The notes beneath the pieces were generated by a model. The model was not told the origin of the DNA, did not search any database, and worked only from the letters and a program-made list of their open reading frames with translations. 6,547 nt of DNA from Candidatus Hydrogenedentota bacterium (lineage in GTDB: Bacteria > Hydrogenedentota > Hydrogenedentia > Hydrogenedentales > SLHB01). Both the position numbers and the translations under genes were made by a program. The first letter of the stretch is position 1, and every line of letters starts with the position of its first letter. Positions 1 to 5,506 of this stretch are shown here, piece by piece. The DNA is taken from positions 1-6,547 of the forward strand of contig JAFGTL010000075.1 of the NCBI GenBank assembly GCA_016934125.1, read 5' to 3'.

Positions 1-611
1 CCCGTCATCTGAGCGATGCAGCGCTGGAGTTCCCTCGCGGCGAACCGGGCAGCGGGGCTGGCGGGCGCGTCGAGGGCGATGGCGCCCACGGCCGGGCCGC
101 TTGCGGCGGGGACGGCGGCGCAGACGAGTTCGATGGGCTCGATCCGGGCGAGCCGGAAGGCGACGGAGCCACCGCCTACGGCGATGAGGTGGACGCGCGC
201 AGGGCCTTCGGCGTCAAACTCGACGGTGAGCGACTGCCAATCGCCGGCCGCCGCGGTGGATGCGCTCGTGCCGGCGATATCGACCACGGCCTGGGCGCCC
301 AAGGATGGGCAGGCATGGACGGTGAAGCGGTAGCGGCCGCGGGGCAGGGGGACGTCCTGGTAGATGCAGGCGCGGCCGGGCGTGGTGGCGGCGATGACGG
401 CCTGCGGGGGCGCGCCGGGGCCGGGCTCCGCGTTCATGGAGAGGGTGTACTGTCCGCTGAACGTGTGGAAATGCCACGAGGCAGGCTGCCAGCCGTGGCC
501 GGGGACTGAGAAATCGCCGTTGCGCACCGGATAGGGGGCGAAGGCGTCGTCGCCGTTGGCGAGCGACGCGGCCACGGCGAACAGCAGCGAGTATAGGAGA
601 GCGGAGCGCAT
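1..611 (-). CDS. Exported protein, N-terminal part: beta-sandwich domain then GH67/DUF4838-like N-terminal domain (truncated by window edge)
   Basis: Reading the minus strand from the ATG at 609-611 gives 203 uninterrupted codons that run off the left edge, so only the N-terminus is present. Residues 1-20 (MRSALLYSLLFAVAASLANG) form a Sec signal peptide: one Arg, a hydrophobic core and small residues before the cut. Residues 28-160 look like a carbohydrate-binding beta-sandwich: it begins PVRNGDFS, has GRACIYQDVPLPRGRYRF near 79-96 and GDWQSLTVEF near 123-132. From about residue 174 the line GAIALDAPASPAARFAARELQRCIAQMTG begins. It resembles the N-terminal alpha/beta domain shared by GH67 alpha-glucuronidases and DUF4838 proteins, which usually precedes a TIM barrel. 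The full protein would then be a large exported glycoside-hydrolase-like enzyme, but no catalytic residues lie in the window. No Shine-Dalgarno sequence precedes the ATG. The upstream minus-strand gene ends 55 nt away. Codons are mostly C-ending. Domain assignment is by pattern only. Confidence 0.8.
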   Translation of the reverse strand, partial: MRSALLYSLLFAVAASLANGDDAFAPYPVRNGDFSVPGHGWQPASWHFHTFSGQYTLSMNAEPGPGAPPQAVIAATTPGRACIYQDVPLPRGRYRFTVHACPSLGAQAVVDIAGTSASTAAAGDWQSLTVEFDAEGPARVHLIAVGGGSVAFRLARIEPIELVCAAVPAASGPAVGAIALDAPASPAARFAARELQRCIAQMT

Positions 612-618
612 GGGCGTC

Positions 619-648
619 AGGATACGCAGGGCGGGTTCGGAAGCGCAA
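619..648 (-). promoter_or_regulatory. Weak candidate sigma70-type promoter for the truncated exported protein
   Basis: On the minus strand TTGCGC (648-643) lies 18 nt before TATCCT (624-619). Both boxes match the consensus only partly. Transcription would start at about 612-613, almost on the ATG at 611, giving a leaderless message, which would fit the missing Shine-Dalgarno sequence. The alternative is read-through from the upstream gene only 55 nt away. In DNA this GC-rich a chance match is quite possible. Confidence 0.18.
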
Positions 649-666
649 GGGCAAATGGCCGGGCCG

Positions 667-1365
667 CTACTGCCAGAGGTAGATGAAGTAGGGGGTAGGG
701 TTACCGCGGTGGCGTTCGGTGACGCGGAGGAGTTCGCAGGAGGCGAAGGCCTCGCGGCCGGCCGCGGCGAGGGCGGGTTCTTCGGAGCACGACCACAGGG
801 CGAAGATGCCGCCGGGGCGGAGGAGTGCTTTGGTTTGGGCGTGGAAGGGGGCGGTGTAGGCGCGGCGGTTGGATTCGAGCACGAGCAGGGCGGGGCCATT
901 GTCGATGTCCATGGCGACGATATCGTATGGGCCCTGGGCTTGCTGGACGTAGTCGAGGAAGTCGGCCTCGATGACGGTGACGCGGGGGTCGTCGAGGCAG
1001 GCGGCGTTGTGGTGGGCGAGAAAACGGCGGTTCCACTCGATGATGGTCGGGGAAATCTCGACGACGTCGACGGCGCGGACGGCGGGGGCGCGGCAGGCCT
1101 CGGCGGCGGTGAATCCCATGCCGAGCCCGCCGATGAGCACGCGGAGCGGGCGGCCGCGGGGCATGCGGTCAATGGCCGCGCGAACCAAGTGCTCGGAGGA
1201 GGCCCGGTTGTAGGAGGCCATGAGGAACACGCCGTTCATGACGAGTTCGTGTTCGGGGCGGCCGTCGATGGCGTTCCTCCAAAGCTGGAGTTGCGAGCCG
1301 GGCCGCCGCTCCTCGGCGACGAGGACGCGCGCGTCCGGCGCGGCGGTGGGGTGCGCGTTCGTCAT
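667..1365 (-). CDS. Spermidine-synthase-like SAM-fold protein
   Basis: A 232-residue cytosolic protein with the Rossmann fold of the spermidine synthase/class I methyltransferase superfamily. The nucleotide-binding loop is LIGGLGMGF (residues 77-85), followed by VDVVEISPTIIE (99-110), whose Glu103 is placed to bind the cofactor ribose. VIEADFLDYV (131-140) follows, then YDIVAMDIDNGPALLVLES (147-165), matching the DxxDxGPA region where aminopropyltransferases hold the catalytic Asp. LLRPGGIFALWS (181-192) is the usual late strand. The N-terminal part is short, and NGVFLMASYNRASSEHL (44-60) replaces the DG-Q-YHE polyamine-site signature, so genuine spermidine synthesis is doubtful; small-molecule methyl transfer or a related reaction is equally open. 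I chose ATG 1365 because GGAGGG (1375-1370) sits 4 nt upstream. A TTG nine codons earlier (1392) is in frame but would place that ribosome site inside the gene. No polyamine genes are adjacent. Confidence 0.85.
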   Translation of the reverse strand: MTNAHPTAAPDARVLVAEERRPGSQLQLWRNAIDGRPEHELVMNGVFLMASYNRASSEHLVRAAIDRMPRGRPLRVLIGGLGMGFTAAEACRAPAVRAVDVVEISPTIIEWNRRFLAHHNAACLDDPRVTVIEADFLDYVQQAQGPYDIVAMDIDNGPALLVLESNRRAYTAPFHAQTKALLRPGGIFALWSCSEEPALAAAGREAFASCELLRVTERHRGNPTPYFIYLWQ

Positions 1366-1425
1366 GCTTCCCTCCGTGCGGTTGTGCGACAACAGGACGG
1401 ATTGCCGCCGTGGGGAGCCGTTCCC

Positions 1426-1454
1426 ATCGTAGCGGATTGGGCGGCAGGTGTACA
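1426..1454 (-). promoter_or_regulatory. Candidate sigma70-type promoter for the spermidine-synthase-like gene
   Basis: On the minus strand TGTACA (1454-1449) is separated by 17 nt from TACGAT (1431-1426). Each box matches 4 of 6 consensus bases, and the spacing is ideal. The start would be near 1419, leaving a leader of about 55 nt that contains the GGAGGG ribosome site at 1375-1370. It sits in the divergent region shared with the sigma-factor operon. Seen by eye only. Confidence 0.33.
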
Positions 1455-1503
1455 GGGGGCTTGGCCCGGATAGAGATTGATCTCGTCGATTTGGAGTGAA
1501 ACG

Positions 1504-1513
1504 AGGTATACCT
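1504..1513. promoter_or_regulatory. Perfect 10-bp palindrome AGGTATACCT just before the sigma-factor start
   Basis: AGGTATACCT is its own reverse complement and ends two bases before the GTG chosen as the sigma-factor start. It overlaps the GAGG (1503-1506) proposed as the ribosome site and contains TATACC, which could serve as a -10 box if translation really starts at the later GTG at 1546. It could be an operator or a translation-control site. No second half-site or matching -35 box was found, and a 10-bp palindrome can arise by chance. Confidence 0.25.
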
Positions 1514-1515
1514 TA

Positions 1516-2118
1516 GTGAAAGGAGCAAATCGGGAATGGGCAGCCGTGGCAGATGATCGCGAACTGATGCGGCGAGTGGCCGGGGGCGACCACGGGGCGT
1601 TCGCGGAACTGGTGCGCCGGTGGGACGGGCCGATTGCGGCGTTCCTGGTGAAAGCCGCCGGCAATCCGGAGCCGGCCGCCGATCTGCGTCAGGAGGTGTT
1701 TGTCCGGGCGTATCGGTATGCGGCGTCGTACGATCCGCAGTACGCGCTGTCGACGTGGTTGTTCCGGATCGCGCGGAACGTGCTGGCCACGTGGCACAAG
1801 AAGCGGACGCGGCAGTGGGCGCTCGAACAGGATCCGGCCTGGACGCCGGAGCGGCGCGATCCCCCACCCGATGTCCGGGAACGCCTCACGGAGGCGGAGG
1901 ACAGGGAACGGCTCGATGCGGCCCTGGCGCGGCTGGAGGTCGAGGATCGGGAACTGATCCTGCTGCGGTTCGAGCGGGAATTGAGTTACCGGGAGATGGC
2001 CGCGGTGATGGATGCGCCCGAAACGACGGTGAAATCGCGGTTCTACGCGGCGCTGGCGCGGCTGCGCAGGCTGGCGTGCGGTGCGGAGGACGCTGAAGAG
2101 AGGAAACAGGTGCCATGA
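1516..2118 (+). CDS. ECF-type RNA polymerase sigma factor (sigma70 family)
   Basis: A 200-residue two-domain sigma factor that would direct RNA polymerase to a set of envelope or stress promoters. Region 2 spans roughly residues 26-97: AFAELVRRWDGPIAAFL, then DLRQEVFVRAYRYAASYDP (56-74, core-binding region 2.2) and LSTWLFRIARNVLATWHKKR (78-97, regions 2.3-2.4, -10 recognition). A charged, proline-rich linker (98-130) follows. Region 4 spans about 133-187: ALARLEVEDRELILLRFERELSYREMAAVM, then the recognition helix in APETTVKSRFYAALARLRRL. There is no C-terminal extension, and the length is typical of ECF factors. The start is uncertain. GTG 1516 has GAGG (1503-1506) 9 nt upstream. GTG 1546 would give MADDRELMRRV, which also looks like a normal ECF N-terminus, and an AAAGGAG at 1519-1525 lies 20 nt before it. 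The stop overlaps the next gene's start (ATGA, 2115-2118), so the sigma and anti-sigma proteins are translationally coupled. The cognate promoter motif cannot be told from this window. Confidence 0.93.
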   Translation: MKGANREWAAVADDRELMRRVAGGDHGAFAELVRRWDGPIAAFLVKAAGNPEPAADLRQEVFVRAYRYAASYDPQYALSTWLFRIARNVLATWHKKRTRQWALEQDPAWTPERRDPPPDVRERLTEAEDRERLDAALARLEVEDRELILLRFERELSYREMAAVMDAPETTVKSRFYAALARLRRLACGAEDAEERKQVP

Positions 2119-2699
2119 AGCCGAATGAAGAACGCGAACAGCGTTGGATGAAGCATCTGCTGGGCGAGGCGAGCGGCGAGGAAGCGGCTCCGGCCGAGGC
2201 GGAGATGCGCGAGGCCCCGGAGGAGGCCGCGGAACTGAAGGCGTTCGTGGAGCGCGTGGCGGGGTGGGCGCGGGAGCCGATTGCGCACGGGGCGCTGGAC
2301 GCAGACGCGCTGGCGCATGCCGTGGCGGCGGGCCCGAAGCGCTCGAGATGGGGCCGGTGGGCGGCGTGGGTGCCGGCCGCGGCCGCGACACTGCTGCTGG
2401 TTGCAGCGTTGTCGCAGGCGCAGTTCACGGTTCGGTTCGGCGATGCGGCGTTCCAGTGGGGCGATTCAGGGGCCGCAGCCGACGACGTGGCGCGGCTCAC
2501 CGAGGAGGTAGGCCGGCTCCAGGAGGAGATGGCGGCCGTGATCGACGTGACAAACGAGACGGCGTTGCAGGTGCATCGCGTCGCGGCACAGAACTCGTGG
2601 CTCGAGACGCGGCTCCGGGCGGCGGTGACGCGGCTGGCACAGGGCCAGCAGGCGGCGGTGCAGGCCTGCGTCCACGCCAGCATGGCGGGCGGGGACTAG
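2115..2699 (+). CDS. Single-pass membrane anti-sigma factor, non-zinc type, with extracytoplasmic coiled coil
   Basis: A 194-residue protein encoded directly after, and overlapping, the ECF sigma gene; this position is the main evidence for an anti-sigma role. Residues 1-80 are an acidic, helical cytoplasmic part (EQRWMKHLLGEASGEEAAPAEAEM near 8-31) expected to bind the sigma factor. It lacks the H-x3-C-x2-C zinc motif of classical ZAS anti-sigma domains; the only cysteine, Cys185, is far away. After the basic stretch PKRSRWGR comes one membrane segment, about 82-100 (WAAWVPAAAATLLLVAALS). The positive-inside rule puts the N-terminus in the cytoplasm. Residues 122-183 are rich in regularly spaced Leu/Val/Ala with charged residues (VARLTEEVGRLQEEMAAVI onward), consistent with a coiled coil outside the membrane that could sense a ligand or partner. 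Ribosome-site purines (GAGGAAACAGG) precede the ATG. The next gene, 32 nt on, is probably co-transcribed. Confidence 0.82.
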   Translation: MKPNEEREQRWMKHLLGEASGEEAAPAEAEMREAPEEAAELKAFVERVAGWAREPIAHGALDADALAHAVAAGPKRSRWGRWAAWVPAAAATLLLVAALSQAQFTVRFGDAAFQWGDSGAAADDVARLTEEVGRLQEEMAAVIDVTNETALQVHRVAAQNSWLETRLRAAVTRLAQGQQAAVQACVHASMAGGD

Positions 2700-2731
2700 G
2701 CGCGGCGGCCGGAACGCGAGGAGAAGATCTG

Positions 2732-3646
2732 ATGATGAAGAGGATTGCGTTGATGGTGTGGGCCGGGGCGGCCCTGGGAATGGGATTGAGCGCGTTCGCG
2801 CAGGCGGGGGCGGCCGGGGCGGCCGGGGCGACCGCGAAAGTGGGCGAGGAATTGTGCACGATGGCGATGGTGCTCGAAGACAGCGTGGATCTGGCCGGGC
2901 TGGAGCACTGGCGCGGGGTGGAGCACGAGATGAGTTCGCCCTCGTTCATTTCGGCGCGGTATGTCCCGACGGTGGGGGCGATTCTGACGATTCCGGTGGG
3001 CTTCTACCTCACGGAGCAGGAAACGCCGCACCGGGAGGCCGCGTCCGGCACTGCGGAGGATCTCTGGGAGAAGAACCGGGCGGTGGCGAGCGGGCCGCCG
3101 CCGCCGCCGGGAAGCGCCTGGGTGGAATCGATCGAGCTGCTGATGGATGGCGAAGGGTGGCCGTTCTCCGGAGAGGAGTCGATCCCCTACGATGCGGAGA
3201 TGGTTGCCGAGTTCCGCGAAGCGGTAGTGGGCGCGCTGGCGCAATACGGGCACCGGATGACGCACGTGGCCGATTCCGAACGGATCCTGGTGATCGTCGA
3301 GGCGCCGAGTCCGGCCCGCGTAGCCGCGGTATCCAGGACAGAACACCAGGTGTTGACGAGGCCGGGCCACGACGGCACAGTCCAGATGAGCGTGATCAGC
3401 AGGGAGGGGCGCCCGGATAGACGGAGGCGCGGCGAGGGCGACGACGAAGAGGAGGAGGAGGAGGCACTCCACGTCGTTGCGGGCGGCGGGCCGGTGGGGC
3501 AACTGCTGTCGTTCTGGGGCGGAAAGGGCTATGGGGAGCCCTATGGGGCCGCGGAACGGTGGCTGATCGCGGTGAACAAGGCCGACGTGAAGGCGCCGAT
3601 GAAGGCCGAAGATCTCGAAGGCCGGCTCCAGGAGATCCGCTACTGA
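2732..3646 (+). CDS. Secreted protein of unknown function, third gene of the sigma/anti-sigma operon
   Basis: A 304-residue exported protein. I start it at ATG 2732 because GGAG (2720-2723) lies 8 nt upstream; a second ATG follows at once. Residues 1-23 (MMKRIALMVWAGAALGMGLSAFA) form a clear signal peptide with an AFA/Q cut, followed by an Ala/Gly-rich tail. The mature protein contains FISARYVPTVGAILTIPVGFYL (72-93), which looks like a buried beta-hairpin core. AEDLWEKNR (108-116), a Pro5 run (122-126), and FREAVVGALAQYGHRMTHVADSERILVIVE (161-190), a helix-strand unit, follow. A strongly charged segment (229-244: Arg4, then Asp2 and Glu6) links this to a C-terminal part, GPVGQLLSFWGGKGYG onward. 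I recognise no catalytic motif. From memory, not a search, proteins with an ARYVP-x-VGA-type core occur in other ECF/anti-sigma operons. It may be the signal sensor, a chaperone-like partner or an effector of the cassette. Confidence 0.8.
   Translation: MMKRIALMVWAGAALGMGLSAFAQAGAAGAAGATAKVGEELCTMAMVLEDSVDLAGLEHWRGVEHEMSSPSFISARYVPTVGAILTIPVGFYLTEQETPHREAASGTAEDLWEKNRAVASGPPPPPGSAWVESIELLMDGEGWPFSGEESIPYDAEMVAEFREAVVGALAQYGHRMTHVADSERILVIVEAPSPARVAAVSRTEHQVLTRPGHDGTVQMSVISREGRPDRRRRGEGDDEEEEEEALHVVAGGGPVGQLLSFWGGKGYGEPYGAAERWLIAVNKADVKAPMKAEDLEGRLQEIRY
2807..2833 (+). repeat. 9-bp tandem repeat (GGGGCGGCC x3) encoding a Gly-Ala-Ala tail of the signal peptide
   Basis: Two exact copies of GGGGCGGCC (2807-2815, 2816-2824) and one copy with a single mismatch (GGGGCGACC, 2825-2833) lie just after the signal peptidase site of the third operon gene. 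They encode GAA-GAA-GAT in frame. Being a multiple of three, copy-number changes would lengthen or shorten the flexible N-terminus of the mature protein without breaking the frame. Confidence 0.6.
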
Positions 3647-3651
3647 GGGTG

Positions 3652-3673
3652 TTCGCGGCGGCACGCCGTTGAA
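3652..3673 (+). terminator. Imperfect hairpin just after the sigma operon
   Basis: TTC (3652-3654) and CGGCG (3656-3660) pair with CGCCG (3664-3668) and GAA (3671-3673) around a GCA loop, with a small G/TT interruption. It begins 6 nt after the stop of the third operon gene. There is no T-run after it, so it is not a classical intrinsic terminator. It may slow polymerase or protect the transcript end. Confidence 0.28.
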
Positions 3674-3683
3674 CGAGGCCGAG

Positions 3684-3700
3684 CGATCCTGTAAGGATCG
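3684..3700. promoter_or_regulatory. Perfect 7-bp inverted repeat with 3-nt loop ahead of the GHL10-like gene
   Basis: CGATCCT (3684-3690), GTA, AGGATCG (3694-3700). As RNA this is a tight stem-loop that could end the upstream operon, but no T-run follows. As DNA it is a 17-bp dyad ending 3 bp before a TATGAT box (3704-3709), the position of an operator between the -35 and -10 elements. Both readings fit; the sequence does not decide. Confidence 0.4.
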
Positions 3701-3703
3701 GTG

Positions 3704-3709
3704 TATGAT
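3704..3709 (+). promoter_or_regulatory. Candidate -10 box (TATGAT) for the GHL10-like gene
   Basis: TATGAT matches 5 of 6 bases of the sigma70 -10 consensus and stands out in GC-rich DNA. The start would be near 3716, leaving about 41 nt before GTG 3758 with its own ribosome site. No TTGACA-like box lies at 16-18 bp (GAGCGA is at 17), so an activator or a different sigma factor may be needed. A nearby TTGAAC (3669-3674) is 29 bp away, too far to pair. Confidence 0.28.
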
Positions 3710-3757
3710 GAATTCAGGCTACGCGTGCTGCTCGCACGGCTCAGGGGGGATGACAAC

Positions 3758-5398
3758 GTGATAGGGATTCGGTGCCCACGGGCGATGGGAATGGCGTTGG
3801 CGGCGCTCACGATGGCGGCGCTGGCGGCTGAGGCCGGCGGGGGCGAGGCGGCGGTGGTGCCGGCGAATCGGGCCGAACTGCGCCTGATGCGGAAGGCGGC
3901 GGCGTTCCGTCAGCGGCGGGTGATCTACAACGACGACGGGGACGACGCGCTGATCGATAACCGGATTGGCGAGCCGGGGCTGTCGACGCGGGAGGCATTT
4001 CTGGCGGGCCGGATCGCGGGGATCGAGGGCACGCAGTGCGACGCGGTGTTCTACTGCGCGCATCAGTGTTTCGGGAGGTGCCTGTACAACACGCAGGTGG
4101 GCGAGGTGTTCTCGACAACGGATCGGGCCGGGCAGGAGGTGGGGTTCTCGAAGAACGCGATCCCGCGTCTCATCGAGGAAGGCACGGATCCCCTCGCGGT
4201 GGTGGTCGAACACTGCCACGCGAACGGGATCGAGGCGTTCTGGAGCATGCGGGTGAACGATACGCACGACGCCGGGAGCGCGTGGTCGTCGCCGTTCCAG
4301 TTCTCGCAATTCAAGAAGGATCACCCGGAATGGCTCATGGGCACGCGGGAGAAGCGGCCGCGGCATGGCGGATGGACGGCGGTGGACTATACCGTGCCGG
4401 AGGTGCGCGAATTCGCGTTCCGTATCGTCGAGGAGGTGTGCGGCAACTACGACGTGGACGGCATCGAGTTCGACTTCTTCCGGCATCCGGTGCTGTTCAA
4501 ACGGCACGCCATGGGCGAGGCGGTGGGCCAGGCGGAACTGGACATGATGACGGATCTGTTCCGCCGGGTGCGGGCCATGACGGAGGCGGTGGCGCTCGAA
4601 CAAGGGCGGCGCCCGATCCTGGTGGCGGTGCGCGTGCCGGATTCGCTCGAGGTATGCCGCTATATCGGGCTCGACGTGGAGCGGTGGCTGCGGGAGGATC
4701 TCGTCGATATCCTGGTAATGAGCGGCTATTTCCGGCTGAATCCGTGGACAACGAGCGTGGACTTGGGGCGGAAGTACGGCGTGCCGGTGTACGCGTGCCT
4801 GAGCGAGACGCGCGTCCGCGATGCGGAAGGCGCGGCGCCGCGGCGGACGCTCGAGTGTTACCGGGCGCGGGCCATGAACGCATGGGACAGCGGGGCGAAC
4901 GGCGTTTACCTGTTCAATTACTTCCATCCGGAGAGCGTGTTGTGGAGCGAACTGGGCAGCCGGGAGACGCTGGCGCCGTTGGATAAGGTGTACACAACGG
5001 CGGCGCGCGGATTGGGCAATCTGAGGGGCTATATCGCCGGCGGCGAGCGATTCCTCAACCGGCCGATCCTGAATCCGGCCCATCCCCGGCCGCTCGCGCC
5101 GGGCGCGACGGAACAGGCGGAGTTGCTGGTGGGCGAGATGTTGCCGAAGCAGAATGCGCCGCGGGTCACGCTGCAACTGCGAATCAAGGGGATCGCGGCG
5201 GCGGACGCGGTGGCGGTTGCGATGAACGGCGCCGCGCTGGACACGGGGCTCAAGACAGGCGACTGGCTCGAGTATGCCATGGACGCGGGGCTGGTGAAGC
5301 ATGGGGCGAACACCATCGCGGTGACGCTTGCGGAAGGCGCCGAAGGCGAGGTGGTGTGGGACGATCTGCTGCTCTGGATGCGGCACGGGGCGCGGTAG
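3758..5398 (+). CDS. Secreted glycoside-hydrolase-like TIM-barrel protein (GHL10-like) with C-terminal beta domain
   Basis: A 546-residue exported protein. Start GTG 3758 has a GGGGGGA purine tract (3744-3750) 7 nt upstream and gives MIGIRCPRAMGMALAALTMAALAAEAG, a good signal peptide. An in-frame GTG at 3701 would add 19 charged residues before it and has no ribosome site. Residues about 50-420 fit the 'glycosyl hydrolase-like 10' barrel: VIYNDDGDD (55-63, first strand), GIEAFWSMRVNDTHD (157-171), HPEWL and a pre-barrel loop (189-193), YDVDGIEFDFFRHP (231-244, strand with Glu237 and Asp239 as likely catalytic or substrate-binding acids), ILVAVRVPD (287-295), VDILVMSGYFRL (316-327), and GANGVYLFNYFHP (379-391) as the last strand. 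Residues about 451-546 form a beta-rich domain that may bind carbohydrate. Four cysteines cluster at 94, 100, 104 and 108. The likely role is breaking an exopolysaccharide or plant/algal glycan outside the cell; the substrate is unknown. Nothing else is in the transcript unless the lipase gene 141 nt on is read through. Confidence 0.85.
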   Translation: MIGIRCPRAMGMALAALTMAALAAEAGGGEAAVVPANRAELRLMRKAAAFRQRRVIYNDDGDDALIDNRIGEPGLSTREAFLAGRIAGIEGTQCDAVFYCAHQCFGRCLYNTQVGEVFSTTDRAGQEVGFSKNAIPRLIEEGTDPLAVVVEHCHANGIEAFWSMRVNDTHDAGSAWSSPFQFSQFKKDHPEWLMGTREKRPRHGGWTAVDYTVPEVREFAFRIVEEVCGNYDVDGIEFDFFRHPVLFKRHAMGEAVGQAELDMMTDLFRRVRAMTEAVALEQGRRPILVAVRVPDSLEVCRYIGLDVERWLREDLVDILVMSGYFRLNPWTTSVDLGRKYGVPVYACLSETRVRDAEGAAPRRTLECYRARAMNAWDSGANGVYLFNYFHPESVLWSELGSRETLAPLDKVYTTAARGLGNLRGYIAGGERFLNRPILNPAHPRPLAPGATEQAELLVGEMLPKQNAPRVTLQLRIKGIAAADAVAVAMNGAALDTGLKTGDWLEYAMDAGLVKHGANTIAVTLAEGAEGEVVWDDLLLWMRHGAR

Positions 5399-5404
5399 GC
5401 TAGC

Positions 5405-5462
5405 GATCGGACGGATCCGACCGATCCGACCGATCCGACCGATCCGACCGATCAGGCGGATC
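5405..5462. repeat. 9-bp tandem repeat with a GATC every 9 bp (GATCCGACC)n
   Basis: Four exact copies of GATCCGACC (5414-5422, 5423-5431, 5432-5440, 5441-5449) are flanked by degenerate copies (GATCGGACG at 5405, GATCAGGCG at 5450) and one more GATC at 5459. Seven GATC sites therefore sit at exactly 9-bp spacing. The array begins 6 bp after the stop of the GHL10-like gene and ends about 45 bp before the lipase -10 box. It lies between genes, so copy changes would not alter a protein. It has no long dyad and is far too short in unit length for CRISPR. Confidence 0.92.
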
Positions 5463-5468
5463 GGCGGC

Positions 5469-5476
5469 GGGGGGGG
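5469..5476 (+). repeat. G8 homopolymer upstream of the lipase promoter
   Basis: Eight consecutive G bases follow GGCGGC within a G-rich stretch. The tract ends 33 bp before the lipase -10 box (5510-5515), just upstream of where a -35 element would lie. Such tracts slip during replication and are also a common place for sequencing length errors, so the exact count should be treated with care. Confidence 0.6.
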
Positions 5477-5506
5477 CGGTGCGCCGCAAGGCCACGGCGG
5501 AGCGCG

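Noticed and set aside
214..654. A 146-codon minus-strand open frame starting at 654
   Set aside because: Arg/Pro/His-rich product without a signal or domain; the overlapping frame starting at 611 gives a clear signal peptide and recognisable domains.
556..1473. A 305-codon plus-strand open frame opposite the spermidine-synthase-like gene
   Set aside because: Gly/Asp/Val-rich low-complexity translation; the opposite strand encodes a well-formed SAM-binding protein.
1477..1515. N-terminal extension of the sigma factor from TTG 1477
   Set aside because: TTG has no ribosome site, and the added residues do not resemble an ECF N-terminus; GTG 1516 or 1546 is better.
1513..2391. A 292-codon minus-strand open frame opposite the sigma and anti-sigma genes
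   Set aside because: Pro/Arg-rich composition and no motif; both plus-strand genes here are convincing.
2144..2731. In-frame upstream extension of the third operon gene to 2144
   Set aside because: It would overlap nearly all of the anti-sigma gene and encodes Gly/Arg-rich nonsense; the ATG at 2732 has a strong ribosome site and a signal peptide.
5405..5462. CRISPR array
   Set aside because: The unit is 9 bp with no spacers; it is a simple tandem repeat.
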